Shown here piece after piece: positions 8,095 to 15,410 of a stretch of 15,954 nucleotides of DNA. Made by a program: the position numbers and the translations under genes. Each line of letters begins with the position of its first letter. Position 1 is the stretch's first letter. Source of the DNA: Candidatus Sulfotelmatobacter sp. (lineage in GTDB: Bacteria > Acidobacteriota > Terriglobia > Terriglobales > Acidobacteriaceae); NCBI GenBank assembly GCA_030044775.1, contig JASICF010000516.1, positions 1 to 15,954 of the forward strand. Direction: 5' to 3'. The notes under the pieces are model-generated. The model was not told the DNA's origin. It was given only the letters and a program-made list of their open reading frames with translations, and did not search any database.

Positions 8095-8787
8095 GTGATT
8101 CAGGTTCGCCGTTGCTTTGATCCACACGCCATCCGGTTCGTGATCTTCGATCTCGACGGCACGCTGATCGATTCGCGCCTCGATCTGGTGCACTCGGTCA
8201 ATGCCGCCTTGCGCCACATCGAGCGCCCCGAACTGCCCGCCGATGTAATCGCCAGCTACGTGGGAGATGGCGCGCCGATTCTGATTCAGCGCGCGCTTGC
8301 CGGCGAAGCGTCTGACGAAGAACTGGTGCGGAAGGGGTTGCAATTCTTCCTTTCGTATTATCGCGAGCACAAGCTCGACCACACCACGGTTTACGAAGGC
8401 GTCAAGGACGCGCTTGCCGAGATTCGCCGCTCTTCCAATGGTTTTCCGCGCACAATGGCTGTGCTGTCCAACAAGCCGGTGGGGCCTTCGCAGGCAATTG
8501 TGGAGGCACTGGGACTGGGATCATTTTTCACGCAGGTTTACGGCGGAAACAGTTTCTCAACAAAAAAACCCAATCCCGAGGGCGCGCGCAAAATGCTCGA
8601 GGAAAATGGCGTCCGACCGGAACAGGCGGCGATCGTCGGTGACTCGCACGTGGATGTGGAAACCGGGCGCAATGCAGGGATGTGGACGGTAGCCGTGAAT
8701 TATGGCTTTGCTCCGCATACTCTGGAGGAGAGTTTGCCGGATGTCCGGGTCGACAGCCCGTGCGACCTGGCTCAATTGTTCGCCTAG
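8095..8787 (+). CDS. HAD-superfamily phosphatase, phosphoglycolate-phosphatase-like
   Basis: This 230-residue cytoplasmic hydrolase belongs to HAD subfamily IA, whose members use an aspartate nucleophile to dephosphorylate small metabolites. Motif I is FDLDGTLID with D19 and D21; an alpha-helical cap (about 32-105) follows. Motif II is VLSNKP (S125), motif III is the lysine of TKKPNPE (157-158), and motif IV is GDSHVDVETG (D183, D187). The layout resembles phosphoglycolate phosphatases, but substrate cannot be read from the sequence, so no symbol is given. The start is GTG at 8095: an in-frame stop lies two codons upstream and no other start precedes motif I at a comfortable distance. No clear Shine-Dalgarno is visible. 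It begins 58 bases after the M28 gene and ends 23 bases before the next gene. Confidence 0.85.
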   Translation: MIQVRRCFDPHAIRFVIFDLDGTLIDSRLDLVHSVNAALRHIERPELPADVIASYVGDGAPILIQRALAGEASDEELVRKGLQFFLSYYREHKLDHTTVYEGVKDALAEIRRSSNGFPRTMAVLSNKPVGPSQAIVEALGLGSFFTQVYGGNSFSTKKPNPEGARKMLEENGVRPEQAAIVGDSHVDVETGRNAGMWTVAVNYGFAPHTLEESLPDVRVDSPCDLAQLFA

Positions 8788-8810
8788 CCCTCATGTAAAC
8801 TCTTGCCACG

Positions 8811-9434
8811 ATGAAAGCTGCCCTGGATGGTTTTACTCCGTCGGAATTGCGCAAATTGCGCAGCATGAAAGATCCGTACGGCATCCAGAAATTCCTGGAT
8901 GATGCGCCTTATCATCTCGCAGACACCGCGTGGTCGCCGCGGCGTGTGCTTGCCGAACAGACCGCCCACTGTCTGGAGGGCGCGATTTTCGCGGCCGCCG
9001 CTCTGCGGGCCAACGGATATCCTCCCCTGCTTCTCGATTTCGAAGCCGAGCACGATACCGATCACGTAATCGCCATTTTTCGGCAGCATGGCGGCTGGGG
9101 CGCCGTCGCCAAATCGAATTTCACGAACTGCCGCTGGCGCGAGCCGGTCCATCGCACCCTGCGCGAGCTGGCTTTAACTTATTTCAATACTTACGTCAAT
9201 CTTCGGCGCGAGCGTACCCTGCGCCGGTTTTCGGTCCCGGTCAACCTGAAAAGGTTCGACCGGCAGAACTGGATGACTACGGATAAGCCAGTCTGGTTCA
9301 TCGTCTATTATTTGTTTGAGATCAAGCACTATCCGCTGATCACACCAGCCATGGCAAAGAGTTTGCACCGGGTCGATGAACGCCTGTTCCAGGGAGAATG
9401 CCTGGGCAAAGCGTATAAAAGCAGTCGCGGTTGA
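8811..9434 (+). CDS. Uncharacterised protein, possible transglutaminase-like fold
   Basis: This is a 207-residue protein without signal peptide or membrane segment, so probably cytoplasmic. I do not recognise a named family with certainty. The middle holds QTAHCLEGAIFAAAALRA (C54 at a helix start), LLLDFEAEHDTDHVIAIF (H85 in a beta-strand) and GAVAKSNFTNCRWREP (polar N103). This Cys-helix, His-strand, polar-residue arrangement is that of the transglutaminase-like/papain-like fold, so C54 and H85 are candidate catalytic residues. The second half is rich in aromatic and basic residues (WFIVYYLFEIKHYP). ATG at 8811 follows the HAD gene by 23 bases, with no evident Shine-Dalgarno, so translation may be coupled to the HAD gene. 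Protein existence: fairly sure. Fold: tentative. Substrate: unknown. Confidence 0.7.
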   Translation: MKAALDGFTPSELRKLRSMKDPYGIQKFLDDAPYHLADTAWSPRRVLAEQTAHCLEGAIFAAAALRANGYPPLLLDFEAEHDTDHVIAIFRQHGGWGAVAKSNFTNCRWREPVHRTLRELALTYFNTYVNLRRERTLRRFSVPVNLKRFDRQNWMTTDKPVWFIVYYLFEIKHYPLITPAMAKSLHRVDERLFQGECLGKAYKSSRG

Positions 9435-9443
9435 GCGGACGGC

Positions 9444-9471
9444 TTGAGGATTGTCGGCATCCTTGTATCCT
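9444..9471 (+). promoter_or_regulatory. Candidate promoter for the LolA-like gene
   Basis: TTGAGG (9444-9449) and TATCCT (9466-9471) are separated by 16 bases and lie 40 bases before the ATG at 9511. The hexamers are imperfect, so this is a suggestion only; readthrough from the upstream genes is an alternative. Confidence 0.3.
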
Positions 9472-9510
9472 GAGGGGGCCCAGAGTGCTCTAAGTAAGGT
9501 AAGTGCAATC

Positions 9511-10446
9511 ATGAAAAAGCTTGTTTCGAGTTTTTTTCTTCTTCTCAGCATTGCGGTTGGGACGTCTGCCACGGTTCCTTGCGCCTTTAGCCAGCAAGAT
9601 TCGCCTTCAACTGGGCTGCCCGAAACGCCCGATCCGACCCCCGATGCCAACGGCAAGCTCTCGCAGGCCCAAATGCAGCAGTTGCTACGCGTGGTCGCCG
9701 ACAAAGACATGCAAAACGATAAGCTGCTGCGCAATTACACGTATGTTGAGCGGGAGATCAATAACAAAGTGGACCGCAAAGGAGAGCCGAAATCCACCGA
9801 GGAGCGAACTTACGACATCGTTGAAATCTACGGCGAGCCGGTGCAGCGGCTGACGCAAAAGGATGGCCAACCGCTCTCAGAAAAGGACTCCGCGAAAGAG
9901 GACGAAAAAATTCAAAAAATCATCGACAAGCGCAAGAACGAATCGGAGAGCGATCACAGGAAGCGCGAAGAAAGAGAAGAAAAGGAACGCGAAGACGACC
10001 GCGCTTTCGTGCGCGATGTGGCCGACGCGTACAACTTTACGCTCGCGGGCACTGAATTGCTCAACGGACGCGAGGCCTGGATCATCGACGGCGAGCCCAG
10101 GGCTGGATTCGTTCCGCATGCAAAAGACGCCAAGTACCTGCCGAAATTCCACGGCCGGGTCTGGATCGATAAGCAGGATCTGCAACTGGCTAAACTCGAT
10201 GTGGAGTGCCTGGATACGATCTCCTGGGGAGTGTTTCTGGCGCGCTTTCACAAAGGATCGCGCTTCATGCTGGAGCAGACTCGGGTGAACGACGAGGTGT
10301 GGCTCCCGCTGCACGTAACGGCGAAGATCGACGCCCGGCTCGCTCTTCTTAAGTCGGTGGATCAGGACATCGAGCAGACTTACAGCGATTACAAGAAATT
10401 CCGGGTGACCACGAAGATCGTGGGCGTTGGAAAAGTAGAAGAGTGA
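9511..10446 (+). CDS. Secreted LolA-like protein with a long charged helical segment, function unknown
   Basis: This 311-residue protein starts with a signal peptide (1 to about 27, AFSQQ at the cleavage region). After a Pro-rich stretch comes a first beta-rich part (about 75-120, NYTYVEREIN, YDIVEIYGEPVQRL). A highly charged, probably coiled helix follows (125-165, many Glu, Lys and Arg, including KREEREEKEREDDR). The last part (about 170-305) is beta-rich, with GREAWIIDGEPR and FHGRVWIDKQDLQLAKLDVE. That pattern resembles the half-barrel of LolA/outer-membrane lipoprotein-sorting proteins, which bind hydrophobic ligands in the periplasm. From memory, similar proteins are common in Acidobacteria and are annotated as hypothetical. 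I chose ATG at 9511, with TAAGG about 10 bases upstream, over a TTG at 9451, because it puts the signal peptide first. It ends 65 bases before a strong terminator. Confidence 0.75.
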   Translation: MKKLVSSFFLLLSIAVGTSATVPCAFSQQDSPSTGLPETPDPTPDANGKLSQAQMQQLLRVVADKDMQNDKLLRNYTYVEREINNKVDRKGEPKSTEERTYDIVEIYGEPVQRLTQKDGQPLSEKDSAKEDEKIQKIIDKRKNESESDHRKREEREEKEREDDRAFVRDVADAYNFTLAGTELLNGREAWIIDGEPRAGFVPHAKDAKYLPKFHGRVWIDKQDLQLAKLDVECLDTISWGVFLARFHKGSRFMLEQTRVNDEVWLPLHVTAKIDARLALLKSVDQDIEQTYSDYKKFRVTTKIVGVGKVEE

Positions 10447-10511
10447 AAGCTGAGTTCTCGGATTGGGCAGTCTAGATCGCGCCGAGATTGGATACTGTCC
10501 GCGGGAAAGCA

Positions 10512-10550
10512 AAACCGCCGGTCCTGACGGGTTCTTCAGGCCGGCGGTTT
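10512..10550. terminator. Strong bidirectional intrinsic terminator between the LolA-like gene and pilQ
   Basis: AAACCGCCGG, a single unpaired T and CCTGA pair perfectly with TCAGG and CCGGCGGTTT around an eight-base loop, giving a 15-base-pair stem. On the minus strand the stem ends in TTTT followed by GCTTT; on the plus strand it ends in TTT. It lies 31 bases beyond the pilQ stop and 65 bases beyond the stop of the converging plus-strand gene, so it can serve both. Confidence 0.85.
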
Positions 10551-10581
10551 CAAATCTTCAACTGCGCCGCTGATTCTGACG

Positions 10582-12648
10582 TTATGTCTGAATGATTCGC
10601 GGCGTGATGAAGAAAATCAACTCCTGGTTGGACGTGCTCACCTGCACGTGTTTGAACAGGTTGCCAAGCACCGGAATGCTGCCGAGCAGCGGCACCTGGT
10701 CGACCTGTAACGAGTTCTGCGTCTGGATAACGCCGCCGATCACGACGGTGCCACCATCGGTTACCAGCACCTGGGTAGTAGCCTGCTGGGTGATCAATTC
10801 GGGGTTGCCCTGCACTTCTTGTCCGAAGTTCGGAGTGGTGTTTTCCACGTCCACGTTCAGGAAGATGGTGTTCTCCGAGGTGATCTGCGGGGTGACGGTC
10901 AAGCGCAGGAACGCATCCACGTAGGTCACGGTGGGAGGACCGCCCAACTGCGCCTGCGTTACGATCGGGACGCGCACGCCCTGCTTAACCAGAGCCTGAA
11001 TATTGTTCTGGGTAACGACTCGCGGCCGCGACAGAACCTTCAGCAAGCCGCGCGACTCAGCCATGGAAAGAATGGCATCGATGCGTACGGTGTTGCTCGC
11101 ATTGAGGAAGGTCAAGCCGCTGCTCGGCTGGGTCGAGCCCAGGTTCGAGAAAAGCGGAATGGTGTTACCCGTGGTGCCGTTCGAACTCGGGATAGTGATA
11201 TACCCGGGAGCGCCGCCTGTCACGGTTGTGGGTGAAGTGCCCGCGGCCGAGGCGCCACCGATGGCGCTATGGCCGTTGCCCCAGCCAAATCCGAACTGGG
11301 TACCGATATCGCGGGCGAACGTCCGGGTGGCGGCGACGACGCGCGCTTCGATTTCCACTTCCTGAGTTTTGCGATCCAATTCCGTCAGCAGCTTATCGAT
11401 GACCGGAATCACGTTGGGAATGTCGTTGACGATGATCGCGTTGGTGCGATCGTCCGCAACCACGTCGCCGCGCGTGGAGAGAAATTTCTTCACGGTCAAC
11501 AGCACGTCTTTGGCATGAGCGTAGCTGAGGAACCGCGTGATCGAAACCTTATCCACCGCCAGGGCTTCCGCCTCCATCTGGGCACGGCGCGAGTCAGCTT
11601 CCTTCTTCAAGGTATCGAGCGTGGCGATACGAAGAACGTTGCCTTCCAGTTCCCGCGCCAGATCGTTGTTCTTGAGCACGATGTCCAGAGCCTGATCCCA
11701 CGGCACATCATCCAGAACGATGGTAAGAGTGCCATGCACGTCCGGATCGAGCACCACGTTCAGACCGCTGATTTCGTGAATCAGGCGGAAGAAATCTTTC
11801 AGATCTACATCCTTCAAGTTCACTGAGATCGGCTCACCCGTGTACTTGGGTCCCGGGGCGACGGTCTGGGGCCCTTTCGCTTTTTGCTCTGCCGCCAGAT
11901 TCACCGCGGGTTGAATCGTTGGTGTGGTGGAGGATGAATCCGCAGACTGCGCCGCATGCTGGTTGACAGGCAAAAGTTCCGCAGCCGTTTTGTCGGCGAA
12001 CTTCGCAGCCGCATCTTCGGCCCGCGCCGCGGGGTCGCTCGTGTCCTGGAGCGCGGTCTTGGCCTGGTAGGAAGGTTCGACGAATACAAAGTCGCTAGAC
12101 GAAGGCGATCCTGCCCGGGTCGGCTCCGCTTTCGCCGTAGGCGCATTGGGCACGCTTGAGACGGCAGCAGCCGCAACATTGCTGGCTGGCGCAGCCTGAG
12201 GGGCCGCCGGTACCGCTTTGGCAGCCTCGGTTGGCTTCGGCGCGTGCAGTGTCAGAACTAAATTGCCGTCGGAGGCAGTGTTCAGCTCGTAGTGGCAAGC
12301 CTGCTCCAGATCGACCACTACGCGAGTGGTCGGAGGATGATGGCCGTCCACGCCGACGCGCACTGCTTTGACCCCGTCGCTGCCCACCGGGATGCGGCTC
12401 AGCCGCGTCTCCATCGAGGTATCCGGCAGGTCCACAATCACGCGTGCCGGCGAGTCCGCAGTGCTCACGGTGGGCGTTACCGCACCTTGAGCGCTGATCT
12501 CGACGCGGATCTGGTCCGCCCCGCGCACGACACTCACGTGCCGCAGCTGGCTCGCCGGAGTTCCCGGTTTTGTGCCCGGCGTCTGGGCGGAAGCTGCCAG
12601 TCCGAGCATCGTGAACAGCAGGATTGTATTCAGCAGTTGCTTTCGCAT
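10582..12648 (-). CDS. pilQ: Type IV pilus outer-membrane secretin PilQ
   Basis: PilQ forms the multimeric outer-membrane channel through which the pilus fibre passes. This 688-residue protein has a signal peptide (1 to about 21, ending ASAQ), one AMIN domain (35-136; cell-wall binding) and an Ala/Pro-rich linker (about 138-267). A secretin/TonB short N-terminal domain (about 272-345, DLKDFFRLIHEISGLNVV) follows, then a second N domain (about 365-425). The secretin core (about 432-688) ends with VPLLGSIPVLGNLF and ELIFFITPRII, the family signature. A Gly/Ser/Thr-rich stretch (about 455-510) lies inside the core. I chose ATG at 12646-12648 over an upstream TTG because GGGGAGAGG (12653-12661) lies just before it. 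It is the last gene of the pilMNOPQ operon, 94 bases after pilP, and is followed by a strong terminator. Confidence 0.95.
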   Translation of the reverse strand: MRKQLLNTILLFTMLGLAASAQTPGTKPGTPASQLRHVSVVRGADQIRVEISAQGAVTPTVSTADSPARVIVDLPDTSMETRLSRIPVGSDGVKAVRVGVDGHHPPTTRVVVDLEQACHYELNTASDGNLVLTLHAPKPTEAAKAVPAAPQAAPASNVAAAAVSSVPNAPTAKAEPTRAGSPSSSDFVFVEPSYQAKTALQDTSDPAARAEDAAAKFADKTAAELLPVNQHAAQSADSSSTTPTIQPAVNLAAEQKAKGPQTVAPGPKYTGEPISVNLKDVDLKDFFRLIHEISGLNVVLDPDVHGTLTIVLDDVPWDQALDIVLKNNDLARELEGNVLRIATLDTLKKEADSRRAQMEAEALAVDKVSITRFLSYAHAKDVLLTVKKFLSTRGDVVADDRTNAIIVNDIPNVIPVIDKLLTELDRKTQEVEIEARVVAATRTFARDIGTQFGFGWGNGHSAIGGASAAGTSPTTVTGGAPGYITIPSSNGTTGNTIPLFSNLGSTQPSSGLTFLNASNTVRIDAILSMAESRGLLKVLSRPRVVTQNNIQALVKQGVRVPIVTQAQLGGPPTVTYVDAFLRLTVTPQITSENTIFLNVDVENTTPNFGQEVQGNPELITQQATTQVLVTDGGTVVIGGVIQTQNSLQVDQVPLLGSIPVLGNLFKHVQVSTSNQELIFFITPRIIQT

Positions 12649-12665
12649 TTCGCCTCTCCCCAACT

Positions 12666-12682
12666 CGCGGGCCTGGCCCGCG
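12666..12682 (-). other. GC-rich hairpin in the pilP-pilQ gap beside the pilQ ribosome binding site
   Basis: CGCGGGC and GCCCGCG form a perfect 7-base-pair stem with a 3-base loop. Its downstream edge is four bases from the pilQ Shine-Dalgarno run (12653-12661). No T-tract follows, so it is not an intrinsic terminator; it could stabilise the pilQ transcript or tune translation. Confidence 0.5.
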
Positions 12683-12742
12683 CGTCCTTCTGTGAACTTG
12701 ATTTGCTACCTGTCGCGCTTTCCGGCAAGACTACGTTTGCGA

Positions 12743-14164
12743 TTAGACTGCCGGGGCTACAACTGTCTTGGTCACTTCCCTCGTAACTGGCTTGCCCAAC
12801 TTGTCCTGGTACGTTTCCTGGAACACCACCGAGTCCCCCGTAATTCGCAGGACGAAGCCATTGAATACGGGATCGTTCTCGTGCAGGAAATAGGCCTTGT
12901 TGAGGCTGTTCGTCACTACGGCAATAAAACCGTCTTGCGACTTCACGATGCCCCGCACATTGATTTGTCCGATCTCGAGGCATTTCTTGCCCGTCGAGCA
13001 CCCTGAACCGGAAGTCTGCTGCACAACCGGGCTGAAGAAAGGATCTCGCTTCCCGTTCATTGCCCACTTCTTGTCATCGGGTTTCGGCGTCTGGGAAGCG
13101 TCGGTCGACGCGCCGATGGGCGCCAGTTTGTTGTCAGCCGGACTGCTCGCAGACTGAGCGTTGGCAGAATGTGCTGTCTCTTTTGCGGCCGCAATTTCAA
13201 CTTTCTCCGCCTTCGGCGCCGGCGCAGCCGCCGGCATCTTTGCAACTGCCGGCTTCAGCGCAACTGCGACCGTCGGAGTCGGCGGAACGATCGTTGCTTT
13301 CGCCATTTGAGCGGGTGCGGTCGTTTTCTCTACTGTTGCCGGCTTCGGCGCCGCAACGGCAGCAGTTGCAACAGCCGCCTTCTTGGCGGGCATAGCGGCA
13401 ACAGATGGCACCGGTTTTGCTGCTGCCTTCTGCTCCGGCTGGGCTTTGGCAACGGCTGCTACGGCTGCGGACTTGGTTGTGCTTGGCTTGGCGGCGACCG
13501 GCGTCGCTGCGGCCGGCGCCGTACCCTGCGCGTGCAGCGTTAAAACCAGCTTGTTCGACGGTGCTGCTGAGATCTCATAATTAATGGCATGGTCAAGGTC
13601 TACGACTACGCTCGTGGTCGGTGGGGTCTTGCCGTTCGCGCCAATGCGCACGCCCTTGATGCCCGCCTCTCCGATTGCAATTTTGTTCTTCTCGGTGGCC
13701 ATGGCCGTTGCCGGCAGTTGAATGACGACGCGATCGGGTGAAGTAAGCTTGTCTACCGTGGGCGTGACGGCCTCGCGAGTGGCCATTTCGATTTGAATGT
13801 CATCGGCATGGCGAATCACTTTCACGTTCTCGAGTTTGTTCTTCGACGCCGACTCCGAAACCGTTTTGGGAGCCGAAGTCTTGGCGGGTTGCACGGCAGG
13901 GCTCGCCGGCTTGGCTGCCGTTACCGGCTTCTGCATCGGAGCAGACACGGGTTTGACGGCTGGAGCGCTGGCGACAGGCGATGGCTTCTTCGCTTGTCCG
14001 CTCGCGGAAGTCGATTCGATTCCGAGGGCGGCGCTGGAATCCGCAGCCTGTTGCTGATGCACGGATGTCATCTGGTTCTGCACGTTATTGACGATGTTCG
14101 GATTCTGTGCCCAGGCCCCGCCCGTCATCAGTACCGCTGCCACAATGCCATTGGTTAGCTTCAT
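12743..14164 (-). CDS. pilP: PilP-like type IV pilus protein with an added AMIN domain
   Basis: PilP links the inner-membrane PilN-PilO pair to the secretin PilQ in the periplasm. This version is 473 residues, far longer than the usual roughly 170-180. A signal peptide (1-19, GAWA/Q) lacks a lipobox cysteine, unlike classical lipoprotein PilP. Residues 21-109 are Ser/Ala/Pro/Lys-rich, an AMIN domain spans 111-212, and a low-complexity Ala/Pro/Lys/Val linker runs from about 213 to 365. The C-terminal PilP domain (about 370-455) holds KRDPFFSPV, then CLEIGQINVRGIVKSQDG, AVVTNSLNKAYFLHENDPV and VLRITGDSVVFQE. C389 and C395 may form a disulphide. AGGA lies seven bases before the ATG, and pilO ends nine bases upstream. 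Position and C-terminal motifs support PilP; the AMIN domain alone could cause mis-annotation as an AMIN protein or an N-acetylmuramoyl-L-alanine amidase. Confidence 0.88.
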   Translation of the reverse strand: MKLTNGIVAAVLMTGGAWAQNPNIVNNVQNQMTSVHQQQAADSSAALGIESTSASGQAKKPSPVASAPAVKPVSAPMQKPVTAAKPASPAVQPAKTSAPKTVSESASKNKLENVKVIRHADDIQIEMATREAVTPTVDKLTSPDRVVIQLPATAMATEKNKIAIGEAGIKGVRIGANGKTPPTTSVVVDLDHAINYEISAAPSNKLVLTLHAQGTAPAAATPVAAKPSTTKSAAVAAVAKAQPEQKAAAKPVPSVAAMPAKKAAVATAAVAAPKPATVEKTTAPAQMAKATIVPPTPTVAVALKPAVAKMPAAAPAPKAEKVEIAAAKETAHSANAQSASSPADNKLAPIGASTDASQTPKPDDKKWAMNGKRDPFFSPVVQQTSGSGCSTGKKCLEIGQINVRGIVKSQDGFIAVVTNSLNKAYFLHENDPVFNGFVLRITGDSVVFQETYQDKLGKPVTREVTKTVVAPAV

Positions 14165-14173
14165 AAGCGTGTC

Positions 14174-14806
14174 CTATTGCTTCACGGCCCCCGGCTTCGT
14201 TGCAGGCGCCGCATTCAAGTCATGGCTGTAAAACGTTGTCGCCGTAAAGCTCGCCACTACGCTCTCGTTCGGAGCGTACTGGTAGGTGTGTTTCACCTTG
14301 GCATCGCTAGCATTTCTGGTTGAGGAGACCAGCAGGCTGCTGACATTGACGATGCGCTCCAACTTGCTGACCCGATCGAAGAAGTTCAGCATGGAGTAGT
14401 AAGGACCATCCAACTCCATTTGGAAGGGGACTTCGGTGTAGTACTCCTTCGCGCTCACCGGCATGGAGACGTAGCGCCGCAACTCGATGCCCGCCTTCTG
14501 GGCTTCGCCATTCATCGACTCGATGAACGCATCTTCCTGTTTTTCATCGGGAACGATGCGCCGCTCGATATCGAGCTGCTGTTTCAAATTGGCCAACTGC
14601 CGCTCCATATCTTTCAGCTTGGGACGGTAAGATTCCAGTTCGTTGTTCTCCCGAACCTTTTCCTGCACCGCGTGCTGGGCCAGAGCGTTCTGATCGCTTT
14701 TGCTTTTGAACACCGTGTAGTACAAGCCAGCGCTCAGCAAGGCCGCTCCGACGATCAACGCTCCCCACTGTTTCAGCCCCGAAAGTTCGCTAAAGTTCGT
14801 TGCCAT
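14174..14806 (-). CDS. pilO: Type IV pilus inner-membrane protein PilO
   Basis: PilO forms a heterodimer with PilN in the inner membrane and connects the cytoplasmic PilM to the periplasmic PilP. The 210-residue protein has a short cytoplasmic N-terminus, one membrane segment (about 13-32, QWGALIVGAALLSAGLYYTV), a coiled coil (about 40-85, rich in Glu, Lys and Gln) and a ferredoxin-like periplasmic domain (about 95-195). That domain includes EVPFQMELDGPYYSMLNFFDRVSKLERIV in its middle, typical of PilO. GAGG sits seven bases before the ATG. The gene lies 10 bases after pilN and 9 bases before pilP, clearly within one operon. Length is normal for the family. Confidence 0.93.
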   Translation of the reverse strand: MATNFSELSGLKQWGALIVGAALLSAGLYYTVFKSKSDQNALAQHAVQEKVRENNELESYRPKLKDMERQLANLKQQLDIERRIVPDEKQEDAFIESMNGEAQKAGIELRRYVSMPVSAKEYYTEVPFQMELDGPYYSMLNFFDRVSKLERIVNVSSLLVSSTRNASDAKVKHTYQYAPNESVVASFTATTFYSHDLNAAPATKPGAVKQ

Positions 14807-14816
14807 AGGTCTGCCT

Positions 14817-15410
14817 CTACGACTTCCCCTTCTCGCAAGTCAGAGTGAACTGGAAGGCTTGCATGTCTTTGATCTGGTCATCCTGATAGGTTTCTTTTAT
14901 TTCCACGCTCTTGAAAAAGCCGGTCTTTTGCAAATTGCCGATCAGGTTAGCGACGGCATCGGTACTCAGCGCGGTTCCGTCGAGGGTTACAGACGCACCG
15001 GTGTCGTCCATCTTGCGCAGCCACACCGCCTCGGTGTCGTTCACGGTTTGCCCAAGCATGGCGAGCAGATTGACCGGGCCTGTCTGCGCGTTGCGGAGTT
15101 GATCGATCACATCCACGCGCCGCTTATAGGCATCGGCCTCCCTCTGGCGCTGCAGGAAGCTGGCTTTTACGTCGCTCAATTCCTGGTTCTTTTTTTGCGC
15201 AGCCTGCATTTGCTGGGCGATTGCTTTGCTTTGCGTATCCAGCCGGTGCCAGTAGCCGTAATTCAACAGTCCCACGAGCGCTACGACGATCAGCACTTTC
15301 AGCTTGGGCGAGCCCATGTCGCCCATTTCCATGGTGGGCAGAGCGGGCACCGCGCTGCCGCCGGCGCGCTTTTTCCCCTTAGCGGTTTCGAGCAGGTTGA
15401 TTTTGATCAT
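14817..15410 (-). CDS. pilN: Type IV pilus inner-membrane protein PilN
   Basis: PilN pairs with PilO and docks to the cytoplasmic actin-like PilM through its N-terminal INLL motif, here MIKINLLETA (1-10). The 197-residue protein has a Gly/Pro-rich cytoplasmic stretch of about 25 residues, one membrane segment (about 37-54, KLKVLIVVALVGLLNYGY), a coiled coil (about 60-105) and a periplasmic domain with VWLRKMDDTGASVTLDG and LIGNLQKTGFFKSVEIKE, characteristic of the family. Its ATG overlaps the pilM stop in an ATGA arrangement, so translation is probably coupled; GAGGAG lies 12 bases before the start. The spacer between the INLL motif and the membrane segment is a little long. Confidence 0.93.
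   Translation of the reverse strand: MIKINLLETAKGKKRAGGSAVPALPTMEMGDMGSPKLKVLIVVALVGLLNYGYWHRLDTQSKAIAQQMQAAQKKNQELSDVKASFLQRQREADAYKRRVDVIDQLRNAQTGPVNLLAMLGQTVNDTEAVWLRKMDDTGASVTLDGTALSTDAVANLIGNLQKTGFFKSVEIKETYQDDQIKDMQAFQFTLTCEKGKS

Noticed and set aside
9877..10512. A 211-codon minus-strand frame over the LolA-like gene
   Set aside because: It is the shadow of a signal-peptide protein with consistent domain layout; it has no ribosome site or family resemblance and its upstream end overlaps the terminator.
13169..13543. A Cys/Arg/Leu-rich plus-strand frame opposite pilP
   Set aside because: Its odd composition is the reverse complement of the Ala/Pro/Lys low-complexity linker of PilP.
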